Below, one piece after another: positions 50,501 through 58,666 of a DNA stretch of 64,000 nt. Numbering within the stretch: the first letter of the stretch is position 1; the number at the start of each line of letters is the position of its first letter. The notes under the pieces were generated by a model that saw nothing but the letters and a program-made list of their open reading frames with translations, was not told the DNA's origin and did not search any database. Source of the DNA: Pseudomonadota bacterium (lineage in GTDB: Bacteria > Pseudomonadota > Gammaproteobacteria > Pseudomonadales > Oleiphilaceae); assembly GCA_002747395.1 (NCBI GenBank), contig PDPE01000029.1, forward strand, positions 60,933 to 124,932, in the 5' to 3' direction. The position numbers and the translations under genes are program-made.

Positions 50501-52213
50501 GAGAAGGGATTCGATCAGATTGGCAGACACCCGCTGGTTTTCTGCCAGTTCCGTCACGATATCTGTCATATGATCCAGAATGACATCGTAGAGCCCGTCA
50601 AGGCGAATAAGATGCTGTGCGCAAGTAATGATAAAGCCGGAAAACAGCTCATCCCGGATCACATCCAGCAAGGTCAGACAATCTTCCGCAAACTGATTGG
50701 CCGAACAATCAGGCTCGTGTTTTTCAAGGTAATCCACCAGGCTGCGCAAATGATGAACCGCATCATTTTGCCATCGGTTATAAAGGTAGAAGCAGACTTC
50801 AAAACACAGTTCCCGGTAGGCTTTTTCGTACTCATCTTCCGGATCTCCAAGAAACAGCGCCGCCACATAGCTCCGCTTTTCTCCCCTATGTTCCTGTGAT
50901 TCCTGAAAACGCTTCCATACCTTTAACAGGGTGTCTTCATAGACAATGCGCTCTTTGGCTTCGAGCCACAGGGCAAAACGCTCCGCCAGAATGGCATTGA
51001 TAACCTCTTCTTCTTCCTTGTCCGCTTCCTGGTTCATCGGACTCTCGGACACTTTTTGAGTCGACAGCTGGCCGACGGTGGAGGTTCTCAACCTTCCCCG
51101 CAGAACAATAGAGCGCTGCAGCTTCAGGCCGTATTCAATCACTGACGGATAATTTTCCGGGCTATACTGGTACAGGATATTGGTCGGCCCCGTATCACGA
51201 CAATAACCAAGGCTGGCCTCCAGATAGGCAAATCCCGCTTTTTCTATTTTGTCAATAGTATGCTGGGCCGCATTGATTGACCATTCGATCGACTCCAGTA
51301 TGGCCTGTATCAGGTTTTCCATACAGGTGGAACCATCTTCCGGTGAATAATCCACCACCGAATCAATGACGCCTTCCCTGCATAATTCGGCCGCAGAGAC
51401 ACCTACCTTTTGAGCGCACGCGAACCAGGAAAGACGCTGCTTTCTGGCGATGGCGGCCAATCCCCTGGGCTGGATAGTGTTGAATAACGCATCTTTAACG
51501 GACAACAAAACGTTCCCCGAAGCCAGTGGAATCGCCCCGCCAGAGTACCCGACACCCAGTACCACTCCCACTACAGGTACAGTAAGGTCAGCAATCTCGG
51601 CAATGAGACGGGATATGGAGTGGGCCTGGTTTTCCGCGTTGGCCTTTTCCCCGGCATCCGCTCCGGGTGTATCCATAAAGGTGACAATGGGAAGTCCAAG
51701 CTGCTCCATTTCGCGAACCCACTCACAGGCAATCGTGTGATGCTCCGCTCCCCATGAACCATTGTCCACTTTCCGGTTTTGCCCCATGAAGGCGACCTTT
51801 CTGGGCCCGTCCGGGCCAGACATTTCCCCCCGCGCCAGATACAATGCACCGTGTTTTCGCTCATCAAACACTTTTTCGCACACCTGCCTGATAACCCGGG
51901 GAGCAGGCCAGCGGTCAGGACTTTCAACCGGAGTGATCACTATGTCCCGATACTGATCGCCGGTCAGACTTTTCAGTTGACGAACCCTGGCATCAACCTG
52001 TTCTGTTCTCCAGAAACACGAACTCTGACTGCCAAACCGGAAACCGGCCCCATCAGCGTAATAACCCGGCCCCAATGAACGCTTCGGAGAACCTTCCGGC
52101 AATTCCTCGACCGGCTCGGGTAAGGGTTTATTGGCCAGACCCAAAACGACTTTTTCCAGTTCCGCAAATAAGCTCCTGGCGGCGAACCTTTCATTTTTAT
52201 CAGATTTCTGCAT
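47579..52213 (-). CDS. Single-chain biotin-dependent acyl-CoA carboxylase-like protein: carboxyltransferase (two crotonase-like halves) - biotin carboxylase - biotinyl domain
   Basis: N-terminal AccA-like MDTPGADAGEKANAENQAHSISRLI; second CT-like SAGMQTKEGAASLFSMAVVNEQINRF; BC KAAHGGGGKGIVVVED, MNTRLQVEHPVTELVSGVN; C-terminal LCLLEVMKMFQP biotinylation motif. Confidence 0.9.
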   Translation of the reverse strand: MQKSDKNERFAARSLFAELEKVVLGLANKPLPEPVEELPEGSPKRSLGPGYYADGAGFRFGSQSSCFWRTEQVDARVRQLKSLTGDQYRDIVITPVESPDRWPAPRVIRQVCEKVFDERKHGALYLARGEMSGPDGPRKVAFMGQNRKVDNGSWGAEHHTIACEWVREMEQLGLPIVTFMDTPGADAGEKANAENQAHSISRLIAEIADLTVPVVGVVLGVGYSGGAIPLASGNVLLSVKDALFNTIQPRGLAAIARKQRLSWFACAQKVGVSAAELCREGVIDSVVDYSPEDGSTCMENLIQAILESIEWSINAAQHTIDKIEKAGFAYLEASLGYCRDTGPTNILYQYSPENYPSVIEYGLKLQRSIVLRGRLRTSTVGQLSTQKVSESPMNQEADKEEEEVINAILAERFALWLEAKERIVYEDTLLKVWKRFQESQEHRGEKRSYVAALFLGDPEDEYEKAYRELCFEVCFYLYNRWQNDAVHHLRSLVDYLEKHEPDCSANQFAEDCLTLLDVIRDELFSGFIITCAQHLIRLDGLYDVILDHMTDIVTELAENQRVSANLIESLLGFADISGDVRQDFLIWLNQVKQTGNLSRYMQFAEQWKRTQHPRMSEVLFVVVSYFFDRLFPDYFTSIQENKNFGGQFTPVSIGRRKDFWNRLVEAEKDLRIQAVLNDVKPTGSLKPLDLIGRFFQDFIEFDAELTTSNPCSFPGFDLAIAKQAKKGRPASGIITGVARYFPGKALAAGAKAADDSPEKAAHSSFQEVGVVVSNHAFQAGAFDMSSAERFCRLLTHCAKHHLPVVGFLCSAGMQTKEGAASLFSMAVVNEQINRFVAEVGQSVLFFGYGDCTGGAQASLVTHPLVQTWYFSGTNMPFAGRIVVPDFLPVTSTLSNYLVKREGSMQGLVRHPFIPDLDSKLAAVDSDIILAARGVNEVIDHWLIGTHPLESHPDEQPVDEVDQIFEPFDKVLVHARGCTAVKLIDQVQKAGLKVVLVQSDPDMDSVAADRLGEADELICLGGYTSDESYLNGDSVLRIANLQNVRALHPGIGFLSENPSFARQCLLQGVNFIGPSPQSMEMMGDKSQAIKTAMSMGVPVVPGSHGVLVDEHHALQAARETGFPVILKAAHGGGGKGIVVVEDESSLVAKFLTIKAEARSSFGRDDIYLERFVTRFRHIEVQLLRDRFGHCFALGIRDCSIQRNKQKIIEESGSTLLPPEKEIQAKECAINMANACHYVGAGTVEFIFDLDRNDLYFMEMNTRLQVEHPVTELVSGVNIVAQQLKIAAGESIENLAIEEKGYALEVRINAERVTVHKAEVNVEPTPGQVEVCEFPDREGISGIISIGSDKPVPPYYDNLVAQIIAHGENRQDAIDKMSDYLASVKVTGISTNIALVSYILKDSVFVSGDYDTAYLPELAIRSEAQLSNHLGASAVPARKVDWESEIRVEGSDELKVFAPSNCIMYRCPSPGKPEFVEKGDIITTDHTLCLLEVMKMFQPLTLASFNQAGSDLYCPESKYRITHVKGVDGQQVNKGDLLFVVKPVVD

Positions 52214-52279
52214 AGAATTTTACTTAATAACCTGGAGTGCTGAATAACAAACTGTGACCTGTTGCGACTCTCGTAAAAG

Positions 52280-52311
52280 CCTCTACTACCTCTACCCCCA
52301 CCTCTACTACA
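52280..52311. repeat. Short imperfect tandem repeat upstream of carboxylase gene
   Basis: CCTCTACTA / CCTCTACCCCCA / CCTCTACTACA. Confidence 0.6.
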
Positions 52312-52719
52312 AGCGGTGCTCTTTACAGCGGGCCTGACTGTACCGTGCAGGCACGAAAAAAGCGGCGCGATGGTAATAAGACATCAAACAGCCAAGAGTT
52401 TTCAATTACCGGGTAATATAGCACGGCCACCCGCTTATATATCATAAAAAAATCTCATTTGACCAATAAAAAACAGAGCATCCTGTCTTTGCATCCATTT
52501 GGAAGAGATGCGTCTGAAGCATGAAATACCCGGGTCAGTGTTCTTCAGTTTCTTTTATCATACAGAGGCACCTCATTTTTATAAAGCCAATGATAATAAA
52601 AGTAATAATACTTCTCATTACACTAATATTGATATACGATTATGTCATTGTCAGCTTTGTCAGCCAGTTCTCGCGCCCGGATTCGTTTGGGCCAGAGTCG
52701 TGGTGCAGTTAAGTCAGCC

Positions 52720-52749
52720 TGGAGAGGTGCAACTTGGAGAGGTGCAACG
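52720..52749. repeat. 15-bp tandem duplication containing the RBS, abutting lipoprotein start codon
   Basis: TGGAGAGGTGCAACT / TGGAGAGGTGCAACG then ATG at 52750. Confidence 0.88.
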
Positions 52750-52974
52750 ATGAAATTTGAAAAATACAATTCCGGTTTTTCAACCGGCCTGTTGAAGGCA
52801 GGGCTACTGGCCGTAGCGGCCTCGATGATGGTCGCTTGCAATGATAGCGATGACAAGTCGAATGAGACTTCGTTGGCTGCCGGCACAAACAATCTGACCA
52901 TTCAATCCGGTAAAACGGCAAATAAATTATGGTTTGAATATGACCAATGCCGGTCGGGCCAGGTTAACCTATGA
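52750..52974 (+). CDS. Lipoprotein N-terminal fragment (frameshifted from downstream ORF)
   Basis: MKFEKYNSGFSTGLLKAGLLAVAASMMVACNDSDDKSNETSLAAGTNNLTIQSGKTANKLWFE; lipobox VAC; domain continues in another frame. Confidence 0.7.
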   Translation: MKFEKYNSGFSTGLLKAGLLAVAASMMVACNDSDDKSNETSLAAGTNNLTIQSGKTANKLWFEYDQCRSGQVNL

Positions 52975-54961
52975 AATAGCGGTCCAGCCGGTTCATGGTA
53001 CAGCGTCGATCGATACCGATGGCACTATTACCTATACGGCAGCAAATTATATAGGTGATGATAGGCTGGTGGTGGCGGTGAGTGACGGCACCAACACTGT
53101 TGATGCAACGGTCGATATCGCACTTCAGGCGGAACCGGTATTTGATTATCAATTCTATCGGGTGGAAAATCCGGAAGTGCCAGGCACCTGGCAAATTGTT
53201 CGTTATGATCCCAATGATGATAACCCGGCTTCCAATCAGGTGGTTGTCAAGCAAGGTGCGATCTTGAGCAACAAGGTGTTTGTCATGAGTGGTGCAAAAA
53301 CTGATGACAGCATGGTGTATCTGAAACGCGAATATGCAGTGTTTCAGGAGCGAGGTGCATTTGAAGTCCGTCAAACCTCGGATGAAACACCGGTTGAGTA
53401 TGCATTTTATTCAGACACGGTGCTAAAAACTTTTGATGCCAGTAACACCAATGCTGAAAAGGTGATTTATCGCGGCTCCATGTTGAGCGATGAAATGAAA
53501 GCGCAGGGTGTGGCTGTACTCGGCACTCAATACAAGCTGTATACCACAGAATCGGATATTGACAACTCCTATGTTCAGTTAAAGGCTTTTGATTCCCTGC
53601 CGGATTTATTGCGCAGCGAACATGAAGGCGAAAAGACACAGTTGCCTCTGGTGGTGCGAATATCCGACAGTACCGCTGTTGTGGGTCGTATGATAGCTCC
53701 GATAGTGAATTCCAGCGGGGCGGTAGAAAAGGTATTGATCAATGAGGTGGGGGCCTATACAGACGACACTCTGGACTCGGTGGCAAAAACGCTGAAAGTG
53801 TGTAATGCAGCGTTGGTCTCCTGTAAACCGATTCCCGATAGCGATGGTGTTTATTACCTGCTGGCCAGGAATGATGCAATGATTTACATGGCCAGGGCAG
53901 GCGAACAGACCATCTATGCTTACTCGGTTGCCGATGACAGTGTCAGCGTCGTGACCGGCGTTCAATATCCGGCTCCATATGATGGCATCCATCACCAGAT
54001 TGCCTACAACGGCGGCCACGGTGGTTCGGGTATTTTTTCAAATCTTTACAATATGCCAGGTGTTGTTGATACGCTTTCTGACGGCGATATCAGTTATTTG
54101 CTGATCAATTACAATCTGGATACTCAGGATCCCGCAGGCGAAGGCCGCTACAGTTCTCATGGAATGGATCCTTACGTGCATAAAAATGCCATGGTTCTGA
54201 CATTGACAGGCACCCGGGGTAGAAAAGTCTACGATAATGGAACCGGTATCGACCTGATGAATGAGTCAGACGACATTGTGCCCTCTTATAACATGTCGCT
54301 GGCTGCGGTAAAAAATGGTCACCTGTTTCTGGAAGCATCCAGATTTAATGGTTCCGAGACCAAAGATTTCCACTATTTGGCTGGCTGGCTGGACACCAAT
54401 ACGGAAACCACCAAAACAGACCTGGACAACACCCTGATTGACAAGGATATTTCCTACTTCACCTCGATTCGCGTACCACCAGTGGCTGTTGGCGAGCATA
54501 TTTACGTGAACGAAGACACCTATTTGAATGGCGAAACCAGTGGTTCATCCAATCGCGTTTACAATGTTTATAAAATACCAATTGACAACCCTGCCCTGAC
54601 CAAAGAGGATCCCGCAGTTGAGCATGTAACCGGACGTATGTACTTCGAGCGCAGTGCCTATAGAACTTCGGGTATTTACAATGGTAATGTCTTGCTGTGG
54701 GATCGACACAACAAAGGCATGGTTATCAATGCGACTACCGGCGAGATTATGGGTGTTGCAACAGAAGATGTGGATGAGCGTGTATCCAATGTCGTAGCCG
54801 ATCGGGTTGGCAACAGAACCCTGGCCGGCATTGGCGGTTTGTTCGGTCTGCATATGACCACCACCCACGGCGGCACTCCGTTCCTGGTTAGTGGCCAGTC
54901 TGCCGCTGCCGGTTCACTGAAGTCGGCCAACCAGATCAATGGCTCCTGGATCATTGATTGA
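52934..54961 (+). CDS. Large secreted/lipoprotein body with N-terminal cadherin/Ig-like domain; in +1 frame relative to signal-peptide fragment
   Basis: ARLTYEIAVQPVHGTASIDTDGTITYTAANYIGDDRLVVAVSDGTNTVDATVDI typical cadherin-like repeat; no signal peptide of its own. Confidence 0.8.
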   Translation: MNMTNAGRARLTYEIAVQPVHGTASIDTDGTITYTAANYIGDDRLVVAVSDGTNTVDATVDIALQAEPVFDYQFYRVENPEVPGTWQIVRYDPNDDNPASNQVVVKQGAILSNKVFVMSGAKTDDSMVYLKREYAVFQERGAFEVRQTSDETPVEYAFYSDTVLKTFDASNTNAEKVIYRGSMLSDEMKAQGVAVLGTQYKLYTTESDIDNSYVQLKAFDSLPDLLRSEHEGEKTQLPLVVRISDSTAVVGRMIAPIVNSSGAVEKVLINEVGAYTDDTLDSVAKTLKVCNAALVSCKPIPDSDGVYYLLARNDAMIYMARAGEQTIYAYSVADDSVSVVTGVQYPAPYDGIHHQIAYNGGHGGSGIFSNLYNMPGVVDTLSDGDISYLLINYNLDTQDPAGEGRYSSHGMDPYVHKNAMVLTLTGTRGRKVYDNGTGIDLMNESDDIVPSYNMSLAAVKNGHLFLEASRFNGSETKDFHYLAGWLDTNTETTKTDLDNTLIDKDISYFTSIRVPPVAVGEHIYVNEDTYLNGETSGSSNRVYNVYKIPIDNPALTKEDPAVEHVTGRMYFERSAYRTSGIYNGNVLLWDRHNKGMVINATTGEIMGVATEDVDERVSNVVADRVGNRTLAGIGGLFGLHMTTTHGGTPFLVSGQSAAAGSLKSANQINGSWIID

Positions 54962-54989
54962 CCGGTCACCATATCAGTTGACCTTGAAC

Positions 54990-55025
54990 AAAACCTGTGG
55001 GGCAGGTGCCCTGCAGGTTTTTTCT
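54990..55025 (+). terminator. Rho-independent terminator after lipoprotein gene
   Basis: AAAACCTG-TG-GGGC-AGGT-GCCC-TG-CAGGTTTTTT. Confidence 0.88.
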
Positions 55026-55064
55026 GCCTGATCCGGCTCCATCCCGACTTCTGTTACCTACCCG

Positions 55065-55070
55065 TATAAT
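55065..55070 (+). promoter_or_regulatory. Candidate -10 element for TonB receptor gene
   Basis: Perfect TATAAT 27 bp upstream of the ATG; no convincing -35. Confidence 0.35.
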
Positions 55071-55096
55071 GCTCACGTGTTAAAGGCAGTTGCACC

Positions 55097-57211
55097 ATGT
55101 TCGCAAGACGATTCCAATCCGTTATTGTTTTACTATCTATTATCGTTTTACTACTGTTGTCTCCTCTGGTACCAGCCGCAGAAAACGAGGTTGTCGAGCT
55201 GGATAAAGTAACAGTTGTCGGCGAAAGGAACGTCTCGGACAGAGACTGGGCAACCAGAGAGGATCAGTTTTATCGATCCTATAGTCGTGAAACCATTGGC
55301 AGCGAAATCATTGTCGAAGAGGGCGCAGCAGATATCGCGGAAGCTATTTCGGATATTTCAGGGGTGTCCATCAACGCACAGGGGGCGTTTAGCAAATCCA
55401 TTACCATACGTGGCCTGGATGGGCCCCGGGTCGGCACCAGTGTCGATGGTGTTCGTATTGCCAATCAGGGAATGAACCATACCGGTGCGGGCGAAATCAA
55501 TATGACCGACCTGAATTCGGTTCTGTCAATCGATGTCATAAAAGGCAGCCCGTCGGTGACCTTTGATCCGGGTGCTTCAGGCGGTGTGGTTCAGGTACAA
55601 ACATTGAGTGCACCTTCCAAAAGGGGCGTATCGGTCAGGCAAAGGGCAAGTTATAACGAGGGGTATGGAAAAACGCAGCTGGCTACAACCGTCGCTGCCG
55701 GTAACGGTCGAATTGGCGGCCTGATAATGTACAGTCAGGATGATGCCAGTGATTACAAGATTGCCGGTCAGGCCGAAGACACCGAGTTATTGATCAATCG
55801 GTATCGACTGGATCAGGAAATGAGTACCGGTTCCAAAACCTTGAAGGATCTGGGTTATGATGCGAATAGTCTGACTGCCAGAGGTCGTGTCGACTTCGGC
55901 AGCAAAACCCGTCTGGATTTGGGGCTGGATCGCTGGCAGGCAAAGGATATCGTATTTATTCATGGCAACACCACAGATCGCTCGGCAAGTATTTTTCAAT
56001 ACGATAAAATGAAGCGAAACCGGCATACGATCAGCCTGCACAGAACGGAATTGGCAAACCTGGAAAATATTGAAATCAAACTCGCCAATCAGCAATTGTA
56101 CCAGCTTGGTTCCTCGGAAACGATACTTGACAGCAATACGGTTTCGGCCGGCTTTGATCTTGCCGTCGGAGATGCCCGCTTGTTGCTGGGTGGCGAATTG
56201 ATTCTGGATGAGGCCGAGACCCTGGTTTATTCCGAGCAAGACTATTTTGCCGGTTACCTTCAACTCGAGTATGAAATCTCCAACTGGATATTCAGCGGCG
56301 GGGTACGTGCCAATTATTGGGCAACGCGCCAGCGATTGCCAGCCGGAACCAACGAGGTGGTTGCCAGTCAATTGCTCGGCATTTCCGGCATAACTCCGGA
56401 AAAAACCACAGCAGAACCAACCTGGGCACTGGGCCTGGTTTACAAACTGACCTATAACCAGCATATCGGTTTCAATCTGAGTTCTACGTATCGAATCCCC
56501 GATCTTTACGAGCGATATGCCTTTGGCACCGGTTTTGTCGGAGGTGGTTTGCAGTTGCAGGCCGAGTCCGGTAAACATGCCGAGTTGACCTGGAAGTACC
56601 TGAGCCATAATCTGGCCGTCAGCGCATCTGTGTTCTACAGTAATTTTGACCACTTTATCAATACCAAGGCTATTCGCACCATTACGGATTACACCGGTTT
56701 GCAAGACTGTATCCTGATTGGCAAATGCGATCCGGCAAACGGTGATTACAATGATCAGGAAAGTCAGTTCTTTTCACAATATGTGAAATACTATAACGCA
56801 GAAGATGTGCGTAACTCTGGTTCTGAAATCAGTGTACGATGGGAAGATGGTTCGACCACGCTGAAAGTTGGCGCATCCTATAGCGACTTTGACTCTGACG
56901 ATTTATATGTATTGGCTCTTGCTCACCCCTTGCGACTGGATGCGTCGTACAAGTATCGATTTTCCGGTCAGTGGAAGCCCTGGCTCAAGCTAAAGGGTGA
57001 ATACGTTACTGACTACCCTGAAGTCAGGCAAAAACGGGGCTTTGACCCCTATCTCAAAGTCGATTGTTATGCCGGATTGAAGTTGGGTGACCTGACCCTG
57101 AATGCTGGCGTAAACAATTTCTTCAATAAGGTTTATCGGCCTCCTTACAACGGTATCAACGGCCTTGAGCGTTCCTATTTCGTGAATATAGACTACCAGT
57201 GGTCTCGCTAG
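55097..57211 (+). CDS. TonB-dependent outer membrane receptor
   Basis: Signal peptide; plug ADIAEAISDISGVSINAQGAFSKSITIRGLDGPRVGTSVDGVRI; FDPGASGGVVQVQT; C-terminal NAGVNNFFNKVYRPPYNGINGLERSYFVNIDYQWSR. Confidence 0.93.
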   Translation: MFARRFQSVIVLLSIIVLLLLSPLVPAAENEVVELDKVTVVGERNVSDRDWATREDQFYRSYSRETIGSEIIVEEGAADIAEAISDISGVSINAQGAFSKSITIRGLDGPRVGTSVDGVRIANQGMNHTGAGEINMTDLNSVLSIDVIKGSPSVTFDPGASGGVVQVQTLSAPSKRGVSVRQRASYNEGYGKTQLATTVAAGNGRIGGLIMYSQDDASDYKIAGQAEDTELLINRYRLDQEMSTGSKTLKDLGYDANSLTARGRVDFGSKTRLDLGLDRWQAKDIVFIHGNTTDRSASIFQYDKMKRNRHTISLHRTELANLENIEIKLANQQLYQLGSSETILDSNTVSAGFDLAVGDARLLLGGELILDEAETLVYSEQDYFAGYLQLEYEISNWIFSGGVRANYWATRQRLPAGTNEVVASQLLGISGITPEKTTAEPTWALGLVYKLTYNQHIGFNLSSTYRIPDLYERYAFGTGFVGGGLQLQAESGKHAELTWKYLSHNLAVSASVFYSNFDHFINTKAIRTITDYTGLQDCILIGKCDPANGDYNDQESQFFSQYVKYYNAEDVRNSGSEISVRWEDGSTTLKVGASYSDFDSDDLYVLALAHPLRLDASYKYRFSGQWKPWLKLKGEYVTDYPEVRQKRGFDPYLKVDCYAGLKLGDLTLNAGVNNFFNKVYRPPYNGINGLERSYFVNIDYQWSR
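55122..55157. repeat. 18-bp in-frame tandem duplication in TonB receptor signal peptide
   Basis: TTATTGTTTTACTATCTA / TTATCGTTTTACTACTGT (VIVLLS/IIVLLL). Confidence 0.75.
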
Positions 57212-57263
57212 CATGTTTTTATTCTGAATATAAAGAGGTTCGATCAGCCCGAATAATTCACAA

Positions 57264-57342
57264 ATAAAGAAGGCAAAATAATTGCAGTTCGTTATAATTT
57301 GATTGGCCAGGTCGAATCATGGCAAGGTGTTGCCTTCTTTAT
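57264..57342 (+). other. Perfect 13-bp inverted repeat with 53-nt spacer (candidate structured RNA/hairpin element)
   Basis: ATAAAGAAGGCAA (57264-57276) and TTGCCTTCTTTAT (57330-57342). Confidence 0.65.
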
Positions 57343-57450
57343 CTATGAAGTATCCGGGTTAGCAGGCACCATTTTCCCAACCACACCCGTCAACCCTGCC
57401 TGATCTTGCCAGCAATGAACGTATTCTTAATCAGGAGAGAGTAGCCGGCC

Positions 57451-58620
57451 ATGTCGCCGAATAACCTGGAGCAGCCATGGCTGGATGAATTCGAGAGCAT
57501 CAGAAGCTTCCATGACTGTGAAGTGAGGGAGCAGGTTGAACAACTTGTTCACTCGGTGCAGTTTAATCTGCAGATGATGCAACTTTTTTTGGGCATTTCT
57601 CCGGACAACAGCGAAACAGCCACCCGGAAACTGGCTGACCTCAAGGAGTCCATGAAACAGGCTGACACTGTCAGCGAATTTCAGCTGGTCGAGAAGCGCT
57701 TCCTGTCTGACGTGTTATCCGGCATGTTAAACCAGGTGACCGTGTTCGGCCTGGAAAATCTGTCAAAACAACAAAACCACCTGTTTATTTCAAATCATCG
57801 GGACATCGTGCTTGACCCCCTGGTACTCAATTGGGCACTGCTTAAAAACGGGTTTGCCACCTGCCATTGCGCCATCGGAGACAACCTGCTGGCGGAAGAG
57901 TCTGGAAAACGTTTGGCCAGGCTGAATCATTGCTTTGCTGTTATGCGTTCTATTCGATCCCCCAGAGCAATGGTCGCAGCCATGAAAGTCCAGTCGGCCT
58001 ACATCCGCCATATCCGGTTCAATCAATCCGCTCCGGTATGGATCGCTCAACGGGAAGGCAGATCAAAGGACAACACAGACAAGACCAACCCGGCACTACT
58101 GAAAATGCTCGCATTGGCAAAGCCTCGGGAAATGTCGTTTACCAGCTACATCCGACGCCTCAATATTGTTCCGGTAAGCCTGAGTTATGAATGGGATCCT
58201 TGCGACATTCAAAAAGCAGAGCAGGTATGCTCTGAGCAGCTCGGCAGTTATAAAAAAACCGGCAACGAGGATTTACAGGCAGTAAAAGCCGGCATAACCG
58301 GCGAGAAGGGACAAATACACTGCCAGTTCAACGCCGGGTTCAACAAACACCTGGAAGAAGAACTGAATCACCTGGAAGTAGCCGCACGCCTGGATCACGC
58401 CATTCATCATGGCTACAGACTCTTTCCTGTCAACATTGCGGCATGCGAACTGATAAAACACCCATTACCGCCAACCACAGGACACGCCTTTACCAATGAG
58501 CAAATCAACTCTGCCAGGGCAGCTCTCGAAAAACGCATCGAAAACCAACCCGACATGATACAAAACCGGATAAAAAAGAGCTACGCACAACCTGCACTGA
58601 ACCTGGCCGAATCAGGCTGA
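57451..58620 (+). CDS. Glycerolipid acyltransferase (PlsC/PlsB-like)
   Basis: LFISNHRDIVLDPLVLNWALL; APVWIAQREGRSKDN; VPVSLSYEWDPCD. Confidence 0.85.
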   Translation: MSPNNLEQPWLDEFESIRSFHDCEVREQVEQLVHSVQFNLQMMQLFLGISPDNSETATRKLADLKESMKQADTVSEFQLVEKRFLSDVLSGMLNQVTVFGLENLSKQQNHLFISNHRDIVLDPLVLNWALLKNGFATCHCAIGDNLLAEESGKRLARLNHCFAVMRSIRSPRAMVAAMKVQSAYIRHIRFNQSAPVWIAQREGRSKDNTDKTNPALLKMLALAKPREMSFTSYIRRLNIVPVSLSYEWDPCDIQKAEQVCSEQLGSYKKTGNEDLQAVKAGITGEKGQIHCQFNAGFNKHLEEELNHLEVAARLDHAIHHGYRLFPVNIAACELIKHPLPPTTGHAFTNEQINSARAALEKRIENQPDMIQNRIKKSYAQPALNLAESG

Positions 58621-58666
58621 CCAGGCAACAAGCCAACCGGCAAGCAACCGAAAACGACACCCGGGA

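Noticed and set aside
55787-56704. 305-aa minus ORF inside TonB receptor
   Set aside because: Shadow ORF; receptor reading frame is convincing end to end.
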